The notes under the pieces: model-generated
Seen by the model: the letters and a program-made list of their open reading frames with translations, nothing else
What the model was told of the DNA's origin: nothing
Database searches by the model: none
Translations under genes and position numbers: made by a program
Shown: piece by piece, positions 53,727 to 63,114 of the stretch
Layout: the number at the start of each line of letters is the position of its first letter
Numbering within the stretch: the stretch's first letter is position 1
From: Gammaproteobacteria bacterium
GTDB taxonomy: Bacteria; Pseudomonadota; Gammaproteobacteria; Steroidobacterales; Rariloculaceae
DNA length: 64,000 bases
Reading direction: 5' to 3'
Assembly (NCBI GenBank): GCA_022825505.1
Contig: JAJDWR010000067.1
Coordinates: forward strand, 62,001 to 126,000

Positions 53727-54713
53727 CTATACCGCGTCCGCCACCAGCGCCTCGGCCGCCGCGCGAATGCCGGCCGCGTTGATCGCTCCAAAATACTCAG
53801 CGCCCTGGCCCTGGGACCGGAGCGTTTTCCTGACGACGGATTCCAGGTTGGGACGCTTCCCTGCGGGCCCGTCGCCTCGTCCGATGCCGCCGCCGAGTTC
53901 GACGATGGTATCCACGCCTGCCTCAAGAGCGGCTTCCATGCACGCCCGCCAGCGAACCGGATGGAACAACTGAAAGAACAGCCGCGATCGGATGGCGTCC
54001 TCGTCGGATTCGTGCAGTTCGCCGGTGTAGTTGGCGAAGACGCCGGTGGAGAGCGGTTTGAAGCTCACGGCGTCGAGAACTTCGCGGTAGTGCAGCGCCG
54101 CGTCCACCATCAGGTAGGTATGAAAGGCGCCTTCGGTCCTGAGCCGCACCGCCCGCTTGCGAGGATAGTTGGCGGCCATGTCCGCGGACAGGCGGTCGAG
54201 ATCCTGCTCGCTGCCGGCAATGACTGTCTGTTCAGGCAGGTTACACCCGCCGATGCCACAGAAATGCCGGTCGGCAAGCGCCCGGGCCGAGCCGAGGTCC
54301 AGCGCCGTTGCCAGCATCCCGCCCTGGCCGAACTCGCTCATCAACTCGGCACGGCGAATGACCAGCCGTAGCGCGTCCTCGAAACTCAGCGCCCCGCCCG
54401 TGACCAGCGCCGTATATTCCCCCAGGCTGTGCCCCGCGGTCATCGCGGGCCGGAGTTCGGGGACCAGGCTCCGCAGCGAATGCAGGCAGGCCACTTCGTG
54501 GGTCAGTATCGCGGGTTGCGTATAGCGGGTGCGGTCCAGCCGCTTTTGCGGGTCTTCAAAGCACAGTTCCGCCATGTCGTAGCCGGCAACTTCGCTGGCC
54601 CGGGCAAAGACTTCGCCAGCCTGTTCGAATTCCTGCACCAGATCGGAACCCATGCCGGGGTATTGGGAACCCTGCCCGGGAAAGATGAAGAATATTCGCC
54701 TGAGGTCAGCCAC
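53727..54713 (-). CDS. Malonyl-CoA/acyl-carrier-protein transacylase family (FabD-like)
   Basis: 328 residues of acyltransferase: N-terminal FPGQGSQYPGMG (GQGSQ at 13-17), the nucleophile in GHSLGEY (Ser96), and the catalytic His region TEGAFHTYLM. It loads malonyl or another acyl unit onto an acyl carrier protein. It is not inside a fab cluster; instead it leads cysC and sat on the same strand, 72 bp before cysC. The C-terminal part is less canonical, so an unusual acyl substrate is possible. The start is GTG 54713 with GAGGG upstream. Confidence 0.83.
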   Translation of the reverse strand: MADLRRIFFIFPGQGSQYPGMGSDLVQEFEQAGEVFARASEVAGYDMAELCFEDPQKRLDRTRYTQPAILTHEVACLHSLRSLVPELRPAMTAGHSLGEYTALVTGGALSFEDALRLVIRRAELMSEFGQGGMLATALDLGSARALADRHFCGIGGCNLPEQTVIAGSEQDLDRLSADMAANYPRKRAVRLRTEGAFHTYLMVDAALHYREVLDAVSFKPLSTGVFANYTGELHESDEDAIRSRLFFQLFHPVRWRACMEAALEAGVDTIVELGGGIGRGDGPAGKRPNLESVVRKTLRSQGQGAEYFGAINAAGIRAAAEALVADAV

Positions 54714-54833
54714 GGGAACCCTCGCTACCCGCTTCAGAAAGACCCGGCAGGATACGCATCGGCGCGGGATTGCTCAACCTGCCTGCCCGCAGAGAAAGCC
54801 GGGCGGATCGAAAGCGAGTTCGGCGGTAGCGGA

Positions 54834-56006
54834 TCAACCCCCTCGCTTGCGGAGAAAGTTCTGTGCCAGGCGAGCCCAGTAAGTGGCACCAAGCGTGAGA
54901 ATGTCGTCATTGAAGTCGTATCCGGGGTTGTGAATCATGCAACCACCCTCGCCGGCGCCGTTGCCGATGAGCATGAAGCAGCCCGTACTGGCATCCAGCA
55001 GGTAGGCGAAATCCTCCGAGACCATCACGGGATCGGTCTCGGCGTTGACATTGGCTTCACCTGCGACGGCCGCTGCGGTTTTCAAGGCGAGCGATGTGCT
55101 TTCGGCGGCATTGATCACCGCGGGATAGCGCGCGGTGAATTCCACGGTACCGTTCGCGCCGAGGCTCGCACAGACGCCTTCCACCACTTCCTCCAGGCGC
55201 CGGCACAACAGGGCTCGAACCTCCGGGTCGAAGCTGCGAATCCCGCCGCCGAGACTGACCTCCGGCGGGATGACGTTGTCGGCATCGCCGCCGTGAATCC
55301 GGGTCACGCTGATCACCGCGCTCTTGAGCGGATCGACGTTGCGGCTGACGATGGTCTGTACGGCTGTGATCACCTGGGCGGCGGCCGCCACCGGGTCGAC
55401 GCCTTCTTGCGGTGCGGCGCCGTGGGCGCCATGTCCCGCGATGCGAATGTCGAAAGTATCCAGGGACGCCAGCATCGGCCCGACCCGGGCGGCGAACCGG
55501 CCGGCCGGCAATCCGGGCCAGTTGTGCATGCCGAAGACGGCATCCACCGGAAAGCGCGTAAGCAATCCCTCGTCCAGCATCCGTTTGGCGCCGCCGGCGG
55601 CTTCTTCTGCGGGCTGGAAAATGAAACGCACAGTGCCGGAGAAATCGCCGTGCCCGGCCAGGTAGCGGGCCGCACCCAGCAGCATCGTGGTGTGGCCATC
55701 GTGACCGCAGGCGTGCATCCGGCCGGGATGTTGCGAACGGTGGGCGAAGGTATTCGATTCTTCCAAGGGCAGGGCGTCCATATCGGCCCGCAGCCCGATC
55801 GTCGGTCCGTCGCCTCTGGTCAGCGTGCCCACCACGCCTGTATCGGCAAGACCCCGATCGACCTCAATGCCCCATCCGCGCAGGCGCTCGGCAACGAGGC
55901 CGGCAGTTCGATTCTCGCGATAGGCAAGTTCCGGGTGCGCGTGCAGATCGCGCCGCCAGGCGACGAGATCATCCTCGAAGGCACGTATCTCGGGGATGAT
56001 GCGCAT
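54834..56006 (-). CDS. M20-type amidohydrolase (hippurate/IAA-amino acid hydrolase family)
   Basis: 390 residues of metal-dependent amidohydrolase. ADMDALPLEE, then HACGHDGHT for metal binding, QPAEEAAGGAKRML with the catalytic Glu, and GMHNWPGLPAG are visible; a late MVSEDFAYLL carries the last metal-site region. It hydrolyses N-acyl amino acids or similar amides. ATG 56006 is chosen because AAGGAG lies seven bases upstream; a GTG three bases earlier is possible. It overlaps the MFS gene stop. Confidence 0.9.
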   Translation of the reverse strand: MRIIPEIRAFEDDLVAWRRDLHAHPELAYRENRTAGLVAERLRGWGIEVDRGLADTGVVGTLTRGDGPTIGLRADMDALPLEESNTFAHRSQHPGRMHACGHDGHTTMLLGAARYLAGHGDFSGTVRFIFQPAEEAAGGAKRMLDEGLLTRFPVDAVFGMHNWPGLPAGRFAARVGPMLASLDTFDIRIAGHGAHGAAPQEGVDPVAAAAQVITAVQTIVSRNVDPLKSAVISVTRIHGGDADNVIPPEVSLGGGIRSFDPEVRALLCRRLEEVVEGVCASLGANGTVEFTARYPAVINAAESTSLALKTAAAVAGEANVNAETDPVMVSEDFAYLLDASTGCFMLIGNGAGEGGCMIHNPGYDFNDDILTLGATYWARLAQNFLRKRGG

Positions 56007-57319
56007 CACGTCACTCCTTCGCGCTGAGCCCGGGCGACGCCTTCCTGCTCATCCAGCGGAATCAACAGCACCAGCCCAGCTGCAAACATGATCAGCACCA
56101 CCGAGACGCCCCAGCGCTGGGAACCTGTCCACTGGGTCAGTACGCCCAGCAGGAACGGTCCCAGAAAGGCCGTCAGTTTGCCTGAGAATGCGAAGAAACC
56201 GTAAAACTCGTTTTCCTTTTCCCTGGGCACGAAGCGGCCCATGAGCGAACGGCTGGCTGCCTGGTTGGGTCCCAGGAAAATGCCAGTGATAACACCAGCC
56301 ACCCACAGCCACAGTTTGTCCGTTGCGGCGATCGCCAGCACCGTGGCCAGCGCCAGGCCGACCAGGGAGATGATGATCGTTCGCTTGCCGCCGATCCGGT
56401 CGTCCAGATGGCCCATTGCGAGCGCACCGGCGCCGGCGGCAACGTTCAGTGCGATGCCGAAGATCAACACTTCCTGCAGCGTGAAGCCGAATGACTCCGC
56501 GGCATAGATGCCGCCGAAGGCGATGACGGTGACCAGGCCGTTGTTGTAGAAGAAGCGCGCCACGAGCAGGCGGACGATCTGGCGGTAGCGGCGGATCTCC
56601 GTGAATGTCTCGCGCAACTGCCGCACGGCGTCGCCGACAATGCGGCCGCGCTCCGACGTGGCGGAGCGGTCTTCCGGTACCCAGAGGAGAAACGGCAGCG
56701 TGAAGAGGGTAAACCACGCCGCCGTCAGCAGATTGGTGGCGCGGATGTTCTCGCCGGCTTCGGTGCTGAATCCGAACCACGGAACCTCCGGCTGGACCAG
56801 CGCCACCAATGCCAGGAGCAGCGCCAGAAGGCCCCCGATGTAGCCCAGCGCCCAACCGTAGCCCGAGATTCGCCCGATGCGGCCGGGAGGCGAGATGTCC
56901 GGAAGGAAGGCGTTGTAGAAGACGGTGGCAAACTCGTATCCCAGGTTGGCGATGACGACAAGTACCAGGGCGGCGGCGATCTGCCCCGGCAGGACCTGGT
57001 AGAGACCTGCCGTGGCAATGACGCATACCAGCGAGAACGCGAGCACGAATGCCTTGCGGTAGCCGCCGCGGTCTGCCAGCGCGCCGAGCAGGGGCGAGCA
57101 GATTGCGGTGATCAGCGCCGTGACGGTGATGGCCCGCGACCACAGTGCGGTGCCGGTAATGGGATCCGGTGCGACGACCTGGGTGAAATAGGTCGCATAG
57201 ACAAACGTGATTACCAGTGTCGTGAACGGCGAATTGGCGAAGTCGTAGAAGGCCCAGGACCAGATGGCGCGCGGTCCGTACGCCGGTTTGGGGGGGGATT
57301 GGTGCGGATCGGCTGTCAT
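56006..57319 (-). CDS. MFS transporter of the UMF1 (Atg22-like) family
   Basis: 437 residues with 12 transmembrane segments. The N-terminal IWSWAFYDFANSPFTTLVITF is the hallmark of the UMF1 family, and LGALADRGGYRKAF is the MFS loop 2-3 motif. The substrate is unknown. The ATG at 57319 overlaps the dehydrogenase stop (ATGA), and its own stop overlaps the amidohydrolase start region. It is thus coupled in an operon that probably imports or exports the amidohydrolase substrate or product. Confidence 0.87.
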   Translation of the reverse strand: MTADPHQSPPKPAYGPRAIWSWAFYDFANSPFTTLVITFVYATYFTQVVAPDPITGTALWSRAITVTALITAICSPLLGALADRGGYRKAFVLAFSLVCVIATAGLYQVLPGQIAAALVLVVIANLGYEFATVFYNAFLPDISPPGRIGRISGYGWALGYIGGLLALLLALVALVQPEVPWFGFSTEAGENIRATNLLTAAWFTLFTLPFLLWVPEDRSATSERGRIVGDAVRQLRETFTEIRRYRQIVRLLVARFFYNNGLVTVIAFGGIYAAESFGFTLQEVLIFGIALNVAAGAGALAMGHLDDRIGGKRTIIISLVGLALATVLAIAATDKLWLWVAGVITGIFLGPNQAASRSLMGRFVPREKENEFYGFFAFSGKLTAFLGPFLLGVLTQWTGSQRWGVSVVLIMFAAGLVLLIPLDEQEGVARAQREGVT

Positions 57320-58371
57320 ATGAGCGGCGCCTCGCCGAACCGCGCCAGCCACTGCGGCACGGCCTCGACGTTGCAGACATGCTCGGGCACCTGGCTCCGG
57401 AGCGCAGCCAGGGTTGCTTCAGTGGCCCACGGAATGGCCGGCTGCAGCGTGCCCGGATGATTGGCGCTGATCATGTGCGGGCACAGCAGCACCTTGTCGC
57501 CCAGGGAGAGGATGCGGGCGTGTTCGCCCGGGGGTTCCTCGGGCAGCACGTCCAGCGCGGCGGCGGCGATCCGGTCCGTTTCCAGCGCGCCGCAGAGCGC
57601 GTCCAGGTCCACAACCGCGCCCCGGGATGTATTGATCAGGATGGCAGACGGTTTCATGGCTGCCAGTGCCCTGGCGCCGATGAGGCCGCGGGTTTCCTCG
57701 GTCAGGGTGACGTGCAGCGTGACGACGTCGGAGTCGCGGAGCAGCGTCGGCAGGTCCGTCCGTACGACGCCCAGACGCTCGAAATTTTCCTCCTCGACAT
57801 AGGGATCGCAGGCCAGCATTCGAACCCGCCAGGCGGAAAGCAACTCGGCCAGCCGGGAACCGCACCGGCCCAGGCCGACGATGCCGATCGTCAGGCCGGA
57901 ATAGCCGTCGCCGCGCCGGCCGAGGTAGGTGCCCATGAGGTTGTCGTCGCGCCAGCCGCCGGCCTTGACGTGGCGGTCCCGCTCGCGCACCCGCTTCAGA
58001 AGCGTCAGCATGAATCCCACCGTTCCCTCGGCAACGCCGCCCCAGTTGGCCTCGGTCGGGCAGTGAGTGACGAGGATGCCCCGGGCGGTGGCGGCGTCCA
58101 GGTCCACGTCCTCGACGCCGATGGTGTACTTGGAGACGATGCGCAACTCGGGCAGACGATCGAAAAAGGCCCCGTCGATGGGCGCACGCTTGATGGTAGC
58201 GCCCATCAGGACGTCGGCGCCGCGAGCCAGATCAAGCAGGGCGCCGCGCTCGATTCCGGTTCGCCAGGAAGCTTGGCCGAGAATCACTTCGCAACCCGCC
58301 TCCCGGATGCGCTGATGGGAGGCTCCGGACGCGTCGATCGGGATGTAGATGCAAACGCGGGGACGCTTCAG
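57316..58371 (-). CDS. D-2-hydroxyacid dehydrogenase (PGDH-like), start codon unusual
   Basis: About 351 residues. The Rossmann motif GIVGLGRCGSRLA, the catalytic Arg in INTSRGAVVDLDAL, a Glu in DVLPEEPPGE and the His in CPHMIS identify a D-isomer-specific 2-hydroxyacid dehydrogenase. It would reduce a 2-oxo acid with NAD(P)H or oxidise the hydroxy acid. The first in-frame ATG/GTG/TTG is GTG 58287, but the family-like first strand RVCIYIPIDASGASHQRIRE lies upstream of it. CTG 58371, with AGGAG six bases upstream, would include it. A 141-bp palindrome begins 21 bases further upstream. Confidence 0.85.
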   Translation of the reverse strand: MKRPRVCIYIPIDASGASHQRIREAGCEVILGQASWRTGIERGALLDLARGADVLMGATIKRAPIDGAFFDRLPELRIVSKYTIGVEDVDLDAATARGILVTHCPTEANWGGVAEGTVGFMLTLLKRVRERDRHVKAGGWRDDNLMGTYLGRRGDGYSGLTIGIVGLGRCGSRLAELLSAWRVRMLACDPYVEEENFERLGVVRTDLPTLLRDSDVVTLHVTLTEETRGLIGARALAAMKPSAILINTSRGAVVDLDALCGALETDRIAAAALDVLPEEPPGEHARILSLGDKVLLCPHMISANHPGTLQPAIPWATEATLAALRSQVPEHVCNVEAVPQWLARFGEAPLI

Positions 58372-58391
58372 CTGCCGCTCCTGTCCACCGA

Positions 58392-58532
58392 GTGGGTGCG
58401 TGTGCGGGCAGCTTGTCCGCGTCGTGTGCGCGGCGCGGGGCCATGGATGGCCAGGAGCGCCGCGCGCCGATGTGAGCCCGCCACGGATGGCGGGCGAACT
58501 TTAGCGGACAAGCTGCCCGCACACGCACCCAC
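58392..58532. repeat. 141-bp nested palindromic element with perfect 29-bp terminal inverted repeats
   Basis: Bases 58392-58420 and 58504-58532 are exact reverse complements over 29 bp. Inside are two more stem-loops. One has GCGCGGCGC (58428-58436) with GCGCCGCGC (58457-58465) around GGCCAT-GG-ATGGCC. The other is GCCCGCCA-CGGA-TGGCGGGC (58476-58495). It lies between the metallo-beta-lactamase stop (58536) and the dehydrogenase start. The form resembles a REP doublet (REPIN), a MITE-like element or a strong RNA structure. Confidence 0.9.
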
Positions 58533-58535
58533 GTC

Positions 58536-59396
58536 CTAGAGTACCCCGCCGACTTCGGTGAACAGTCCCGTGAGGAAGCGCTCCGGGTCGCCCCAGCGTT
58601 CCTCGTACTCCGCCGTGGTTCCTGCAGCGAGCACATCCCCGATGCTGGCGCCGTCGCGCACCAGGCGCTCGACGCGTTCGGCGACCACCAGCGTCATGTC
58701 GCGAAACTCCGCCACGTCCTCGCGGGTGGAGACGTTGCCGTGTCCGGGAATGATCAGCGTATCGGGGCCGGACATGCCGATGGCAATGCCCAGCGCCTCC
58801 AGGGTGCCCTTGAGCGTGCCGCCCCTGCTCACATCGATGTAGGGGAAATTGTTGGTTCGGAATACATCCCCGAGGTGAAGGACGTTGGAGCCGCGGAAGT
58901 GGATGAAGCTGTCGCCGTCGGTGTGCGCGGGCGGAACCGTAAAGACGTGCACTTCCTCGTCGTTGAGGTGAACGGTGGTCGTGTCGCTGTAGGTCAGAAC
59001 GGGTAACGCGATATCGGCTGCCAATTCCTCCGCCATTCGCACTCGCACCCGGTCGTTGGCGAGGATGGTAATGCCCAGTTTGCCGAGATTCTCGTTGCCG
59101 CCAACGTGGTCGCCGTGAACGTGGGTATTGATGACAAAGCGGATCTCGCCGTCGTCAAGTTCGGCGATGGTGGCCAGGATGCGCTCCGTCAGCGGTGCAA
59201 ACTGGTCGTCCACCATGACGATCCCGTCCTCACCCACCGACAGCCCGATATTGCCGCCGGCGCCCTCCAGGTAATACACGCCGCCGGCCACATGGTGAAT
59301 GGTCAGCGCGACCGCGTCCCAGTCGCGATCCTGCTGGGCCATGGCGCCACCGGCAACCAGCAATGCAAGACAACCGATTCCGAGCACGACTCTCAT
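58536..59396 (-). CDS. Exported metallo-beta-lactamase-fold hydrolase
   Basis: 286 residues with a signal peptide (MRVVLGIGCLALLVAGGAMA). The zinc motif THVHGDHVGGNE gives His92, His94, Asp96, His97; later LHLGDVF and IIPGHG supply further ligands. The pattern is that of periplasmic MBL-fold proteins resembling subclass B lactamase or quinoprotein-relay proteins. The substrate is unknown. ATG 59396 has AAAGGAG upstream. Confidence 0.87.
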   Translation of the reverse strand: MRVVLGIGCLALLVAGGAMAQQDRDWDAVALTIHHVAGGVYYLEGAGGNIGLSVGEDGIVMVDDQFAPLTERILATIAELDDGEIRFVINTHVHGDHVGGNENLGKLGITILANDRVRVRMAEELAADIALPVLTYSDTTTVHLNDEEVHVFTVPPAHTDGDSFIHFRGSNVLHLGDVFRTNNFPYIDVSRGGTLKGTLEALGIAIGMSGPDTLIIPGHGNVSTREDVAEFRDMTLVVAERVERLVRDGASIGDVLAAGTTAEYEERWGDPERFLTGLFTEVGGVL

Positions 59397-59561
59397 GGAA
59401 TTTCTCCTTTTATCGGGCCGATGTACGTCCCGCCGGGATCTGCGGACCGGGCTGCAATCTGTTTCGCTATCATAACCGGCTGGCAGTGATATCTCATCTG
59501 CGGCCGTTGCGTTGACCTGATGTCGAGGCGACGCAGGTGCGGCAGCAAAAGGATACGGATC

Positions 59562-61283
59562 ATGAGCAGGAAGCGCATTCAGGTGGACAGCATCGCCGAG
59601 GGCTTCCTGGAACTGCTCGAAGCGCGGGGCGTCAGGTACTTCTTCGGCGGTGGGGCCGGGACGGATTTTCCGCCGTTCATCGAGGCGTTTGCCAAGCGCG
59701 AGGCTCAGGGGCGCCGGGACGGGCTTCGCCCGATCACGGTCATCCACGAGATCACCACGATTTCCATGGCTCACGGCTATACCATGGTCACGGGCGAGCC
59801 CCAGGCGGCGATGCTGCATACCATTGCCGGCACGGCCAATGCCGTGGGAGGGATCATCAACGCCGCCCGCGCCAGAATCCCCATGCTGGTCGCGGCGGGA
59901 CGTACCTCCATCACGGAGAAAGGCCGCAATACCTCCCGCGCGGCCACCATCCACTGGGCCCAGGAGTCGTTCGACCAGGCAGCCATGGTGCGCGAATTCG
60001 TAAAGTGGGACTACGAGTTGCGCTGCGGCGAACAGCTCGAAACCGTGGTCGACCGGGCCCTGGCCATCACCGCCAACCCGCCTTCCGGTCCGGTGTACGT
60101 GACGTTTCCCCTGGATGTGGCGGGCGAAGCGCTGTCCGGATTCGAGTTCAGCGCCGGGTCGAGATTGACGCCATCGGCTGCCGCGCGGCCGGAGGCGGCC
60201 GCGGTTGACCGCGCCGCGCAGATTCTAGTCAAAGCCGAGAATCCGCTTATCGTAGTCTCGTCCCCGGGGAGGGACCCCGATGCCGTGGCCCCGCTGGTGT
60301 CGCTGGCGGAGCGGCTTGCCATCCCGGTGGTCGAATCCTGGGGCGCCTACATGAATTTTCCCCAGGACCATCCCCTTCACCAGGGATTTGAACCCGGTGC
60401 GCTGGTAGGCGGGGCCGATGTCATCCTGGCTGTTGAATCCGATACGCCGTGGTTTCCGAACCAGGCGGAACCGCCGCACGATGCCACCGTGATCCAGGTC
60501 GACGACGATCCGCTCTACGAGCGCTATCCGATTCGCGGCTATCCCACGGATATCGGGCTGGCCGGCAACGCCGCGGGCACGCTGCGAGCACTGGAATCCC
60601 GCGTGACACGGATCCTGCCTGACCGTACCGTCATCGATGCACGGCGCAGGCGATGGGAGGACGCGCACCGCTGTCAGCGGCAAGGGTGGCGCGATGCCGG
60701 ACGTCGCGTCAGCGGTGATCGGCCGATGGACTATCGATGGATTTCACGATGCATCGGCGACGTGCTGGACGAAGATGACATCGTCGTCACGGAGATTTCG
60801 CTGAACCCCACGCAGACGAGCTTCAGCCGGCCCGGCACGTTCTTCAGCCATCCCCACTCGGGCGTGCTGGGCTGGGCCCCCGGCGCAGCGCTGGGGGCAA
60901 AGCTGGCCCGCCCCGACCGTACCGTGATATGCGCGATCGGCGACGGCAGCCATGTTTTCGGCGTGCCAACCGCCACGCACTTCATGTCAAGGGCCTGCGA
61001 CTTGCCGGTGCTTTTCGTCATTTACAACAACGGCAGTTGGCAGCGCTCGCGTGAAGCCACGTTCCGCTACGCCCCGGAAGGGTGGGCGGCAAAAGCGGAA
61101 TCCGTGCCCCTCTGCGAGTTGGAACCGTCGCCCCGATTCGACCTGATCTGCGAAGCGGGGGGAGGCCATGGCGAGCTTGTCGAGGATCCCGAGGCTCTGC
61201 CTGCAGCGCTGGAGCGGGCGCTGCAGGTGGTCAAGGTGGAGAAACGCCAAGCGTTACTCAACGTCATCGCCAGGAAGGGATAG
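59562..61283 (+). CDS. Thiamine-pyrophosphate-requiring enzyme (acetolactate synthase/benzoylformate decarboxylase-like)
   Basis: 573 residues with the three-domain TPP-enzyme layout. The N-terminal Pyr domain has HEITTISMAHGYTMVTGEP, with Glu as the TPP N1' activator. A central NAD/FAD-fold domain follows, then a C-terminal PP domain with GDGSHVFG and the metal-site Asn pair in YNNGSW. It would decarboxylate or ligate a 2-oxo acid. GGATACGG precedes ATG 59562. It diverges from the metallo-beta-lactamase gene, near a 2-hydroxyacid dehydrogenase, so a 2-oxo-acid catabolic route is inferred. Confidence 0.83.
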   Translation: MSRKRIQVDSIAEGFLELLEARGVRYFFGGGAGTDFPPFIEAFAKREAQGRRDGLRPITVIHEITTISMAHGYTMVTGEPQAAMLHTIAGTANAVGGIINAARARIPMLVAAGRTSITEKGRNTSRAATIHWAQESFDQAAMVREFVKWDYELRCGEQLETVVDRALAITANPPSGPVYVTFPLDVAGEALSGFEFSAGSRLTPSAAARPEAAAVDRAAQILVKAENPLIVVSSPGRDPDAVAPLVSLAERLAIPVVESWGAYMNFPQDHPLHQGFEPGALVGGADVILAVESDTPWFPNQAEPPHDATVIQVDDDPLYERYPIRGYPTDIGLAGNAAGTLRALESRVTRILPDRTVIDARRRRWEDAHRCQRQGWRDAGRRVSGDRPMDYRWISRCIGDVLDEDDIVVTEISLNPTQTSFSRPGTFFSHPHSGVLGWAPGAALGAKLARPDRTVICAIGDGSHVFGVPTATHFMSRACDLPVLFVIYNNGSWQRSREATFRYAPEGWAAKAESVPLCELEPSPRFDLICEAGGGHGELVEDPEALPAALERALQVVKVEKRQALLNVIARKG

Positions 61284-61388
61284 GGGCTTTCGCAAGCGTG
61301 GCCGCTGCGAAAACTCCTGCCGCAAGATTTCAACGTATCGGGTTGGAGACGAACCAGGGGCCGCCGGTCGGTCGGCGGCAGGCATTGA

Positions 61389-63014
61389 TCAATTGGCGCG
61401 GTTGTCGAGAAGCCTCGCGGCAATCTCGCGGGACTCTTTCAGGGTTGCCACGACGCGATCCCCGGGTACGCGCCGCAAAATGTTGAGCGTATCGAGTGTA
61501 TCGCCAACGTCGCCGGAAAGGCCCATGACAATGACCTCGGTTTCAGCCTTTGTTGCCACACCGATGAGTTGCTCTATCACGATGGCGGCGCTGTCATCCA
61601 GATGCGTGGCGCCCGAGAAGTCGAAAATGACCACCTCGTGGTCGCGAATATCCACACTGATGACCGCCACCAGCTTGTGGGAAGAGGCCACCGTGAAACT
61701 GCCCCGCAGCGCCACGAGCCCGACGCGGGCCGAAAGCGGGTCCACATTGGCCATGCGCGCATCGCCTGCGAAGAACGTCTGGTCCAGCAACGGCACAGAA
61801 ACCACGCTGTCCAGTTCCAGGCCTTCCAGTTGGCGTGCATGGGCCATCCCGGCGGCGATCAGGCCAATGGCGACCGCGGTGACCAGGTCCACGAAAACCG
61901 TAAGGCCCAGGGTCATCAGCAGGACGAACAGATGATGACGCTGGATGCGATGGATACGGCGCAGAAGGCGCCAGTCGATGACGTCCCAGCCGATCTTCAT
62001 CAGAATGCCCGCGAGCGCTGCATGGGGGATCGGCTCGACGAATCTCCCGAGTCCGAGCAGCAATGCAAGCAGGAGGATCGCCCGAAAAATCCCGGATACC
62101 TGGGTCGATCCGCCGGCGCGAATGTTGGTCACTGTTCCCATGGTGGCGCCGGCGCCGGGAAGTCCGCCGAACAGACCCGCGACCATGTTGCCGAGGCCCT
62201 GGCCGATCAGTTCGCGATCCGGCTTGTGGCGGGTACCCGTCAGGGAATCTGCAATCAGAGAGGTGAGCAGGCTGTCCACCGAGCCCAGCAAGGCGAGGAT
62301 GATCGCCGGTTGGATTGCACTGACCAGAAAAGCGGCAGACGGTAACTCGAACTGCAATTGCGGCAGTCCCGCCGGGATCTGCCCGATGACCGGCGCGTCG
62401 GTCAGCCACAGCATGCCCAGCAACGTGCCCGCGATCAGGCCCACGATCGGCGCAGGCACCAGCCGGGCGAGCCGCAAGGGCCAGAAGACCCCGATGGCAA
62501 GCGTTGCCAGGGCGATGACCAGAGCGCTTGTATTGATGTCGCCGAGCGCCGCCGGCAGATTCCGGAGAGCTCCCATGGGTCCCTCCGGAGAGGTGGGTGC
62601 GCCGAGGAACGGCAGCACCTGAATCAGCATGATGATGACGCCGATGCCGGACATGAACCCGGAAATCACTACATGGGGCGTATACGCGACAAAGCGGCCG
62701 ACCCTGAATACGCCCAGCAGCACCTGGAGCAGTCCGCCCATGACCACGATGGTCAGGGCTTCGGTCAGTGTGCTGGCGTGCGTGGTGACGATGACCGCCA
62801 TGGCAACGGTCATCGATGGGGTAGGGCCGGATATCTGGGATTTCGTTCCGCCGAATGCCGAAGCAAAGAAACCCACCGCAATGGCGCCGTACAATCCGGC
62901 AGCCGCGCCGAGGCCGGACGCGATGCCGAAGGCCAGCGCCACCGGCAGCGCCACCACGGCAGAAGTGAGCCCGCCGAAGAGATCGCCCCTGAACGTCTCG
63001 ATGTCGTATTTCAC
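61389..63014 (-). CDS. SulP family anion transporter with STAS domain
   Basis: 541 residues: about 12-14 transmembrane helices beginning DLFGGLTSAVVALPVALAFG, and ISGPTPSMTVAMAV in the substrate region. A C-terminal cytoplasmic STAS domain (about 430-541) includes VVIFDFSGATHLDDSAA. SulP proteins carry sulfate, bicarbonate or dicarboxylates. The neighbourhood (sat, cysC, aprMBA) makes sulfate import or export attractive, but bicarbonate cannot be excluded. It converges on the TPP enzyme; 105 bp between the stops hold no clear terminator. Confidence 0.9.
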   Translation of the reverse strand: MKYDIETFRGDLFGGLTSAVVALPVALAFGIASGLGAAAGLYGAIAVGFFASAFGGTKSQISGPTPSMTVAMAVIVTTHASTLTEALTIVVMGGLLQVLLGVFRVGRFVAYTPHVVISGFMSGIGVIIMLIQVLPFLGAPTSPEGPMGALRNLPAALGDINTSALVIALATLAIGVFWPLRLARLVPAPIVGLIAGTLLGMLWLTDAPVIGQIPAGLPQLQFELPSAAFLVSAIQPAIILALLGSVDSLLTSLIADSLTGTRHKPDRELIGQGLGNMVAGLFGGLPGAGATMGTVTNIRAGGSTQVSGIFRAILLLALLLGLGRFVEPIPHAALAGILMKIGWDVIDWRLLRRIHRIQRHHLFVLLMTLGLTVFVDLVTAVAIGLIAAGMAHARQLEGLELDSVVSVPLLDQTFFAGDARMANVDPLSARVGLVALRGSFTVASSHKLVAVISVDIRDHEVVIFDFSGATHLDDSAAIVIEQLIGVATKAETEVIVMGLSGDVGDTLDTLNILRRVPGDRVVATLKESREIAARLLDNRAN

Positions 63015-63114
63015 GTCGGCTCAATAGTAACCAACAACGGGGCGACTCGCTCGTGTACGCGGGATGGTTACGCGGCCGGCCGCGGCGGCGGCAATTCGCT
63101 GCGGTGAAACGCTG

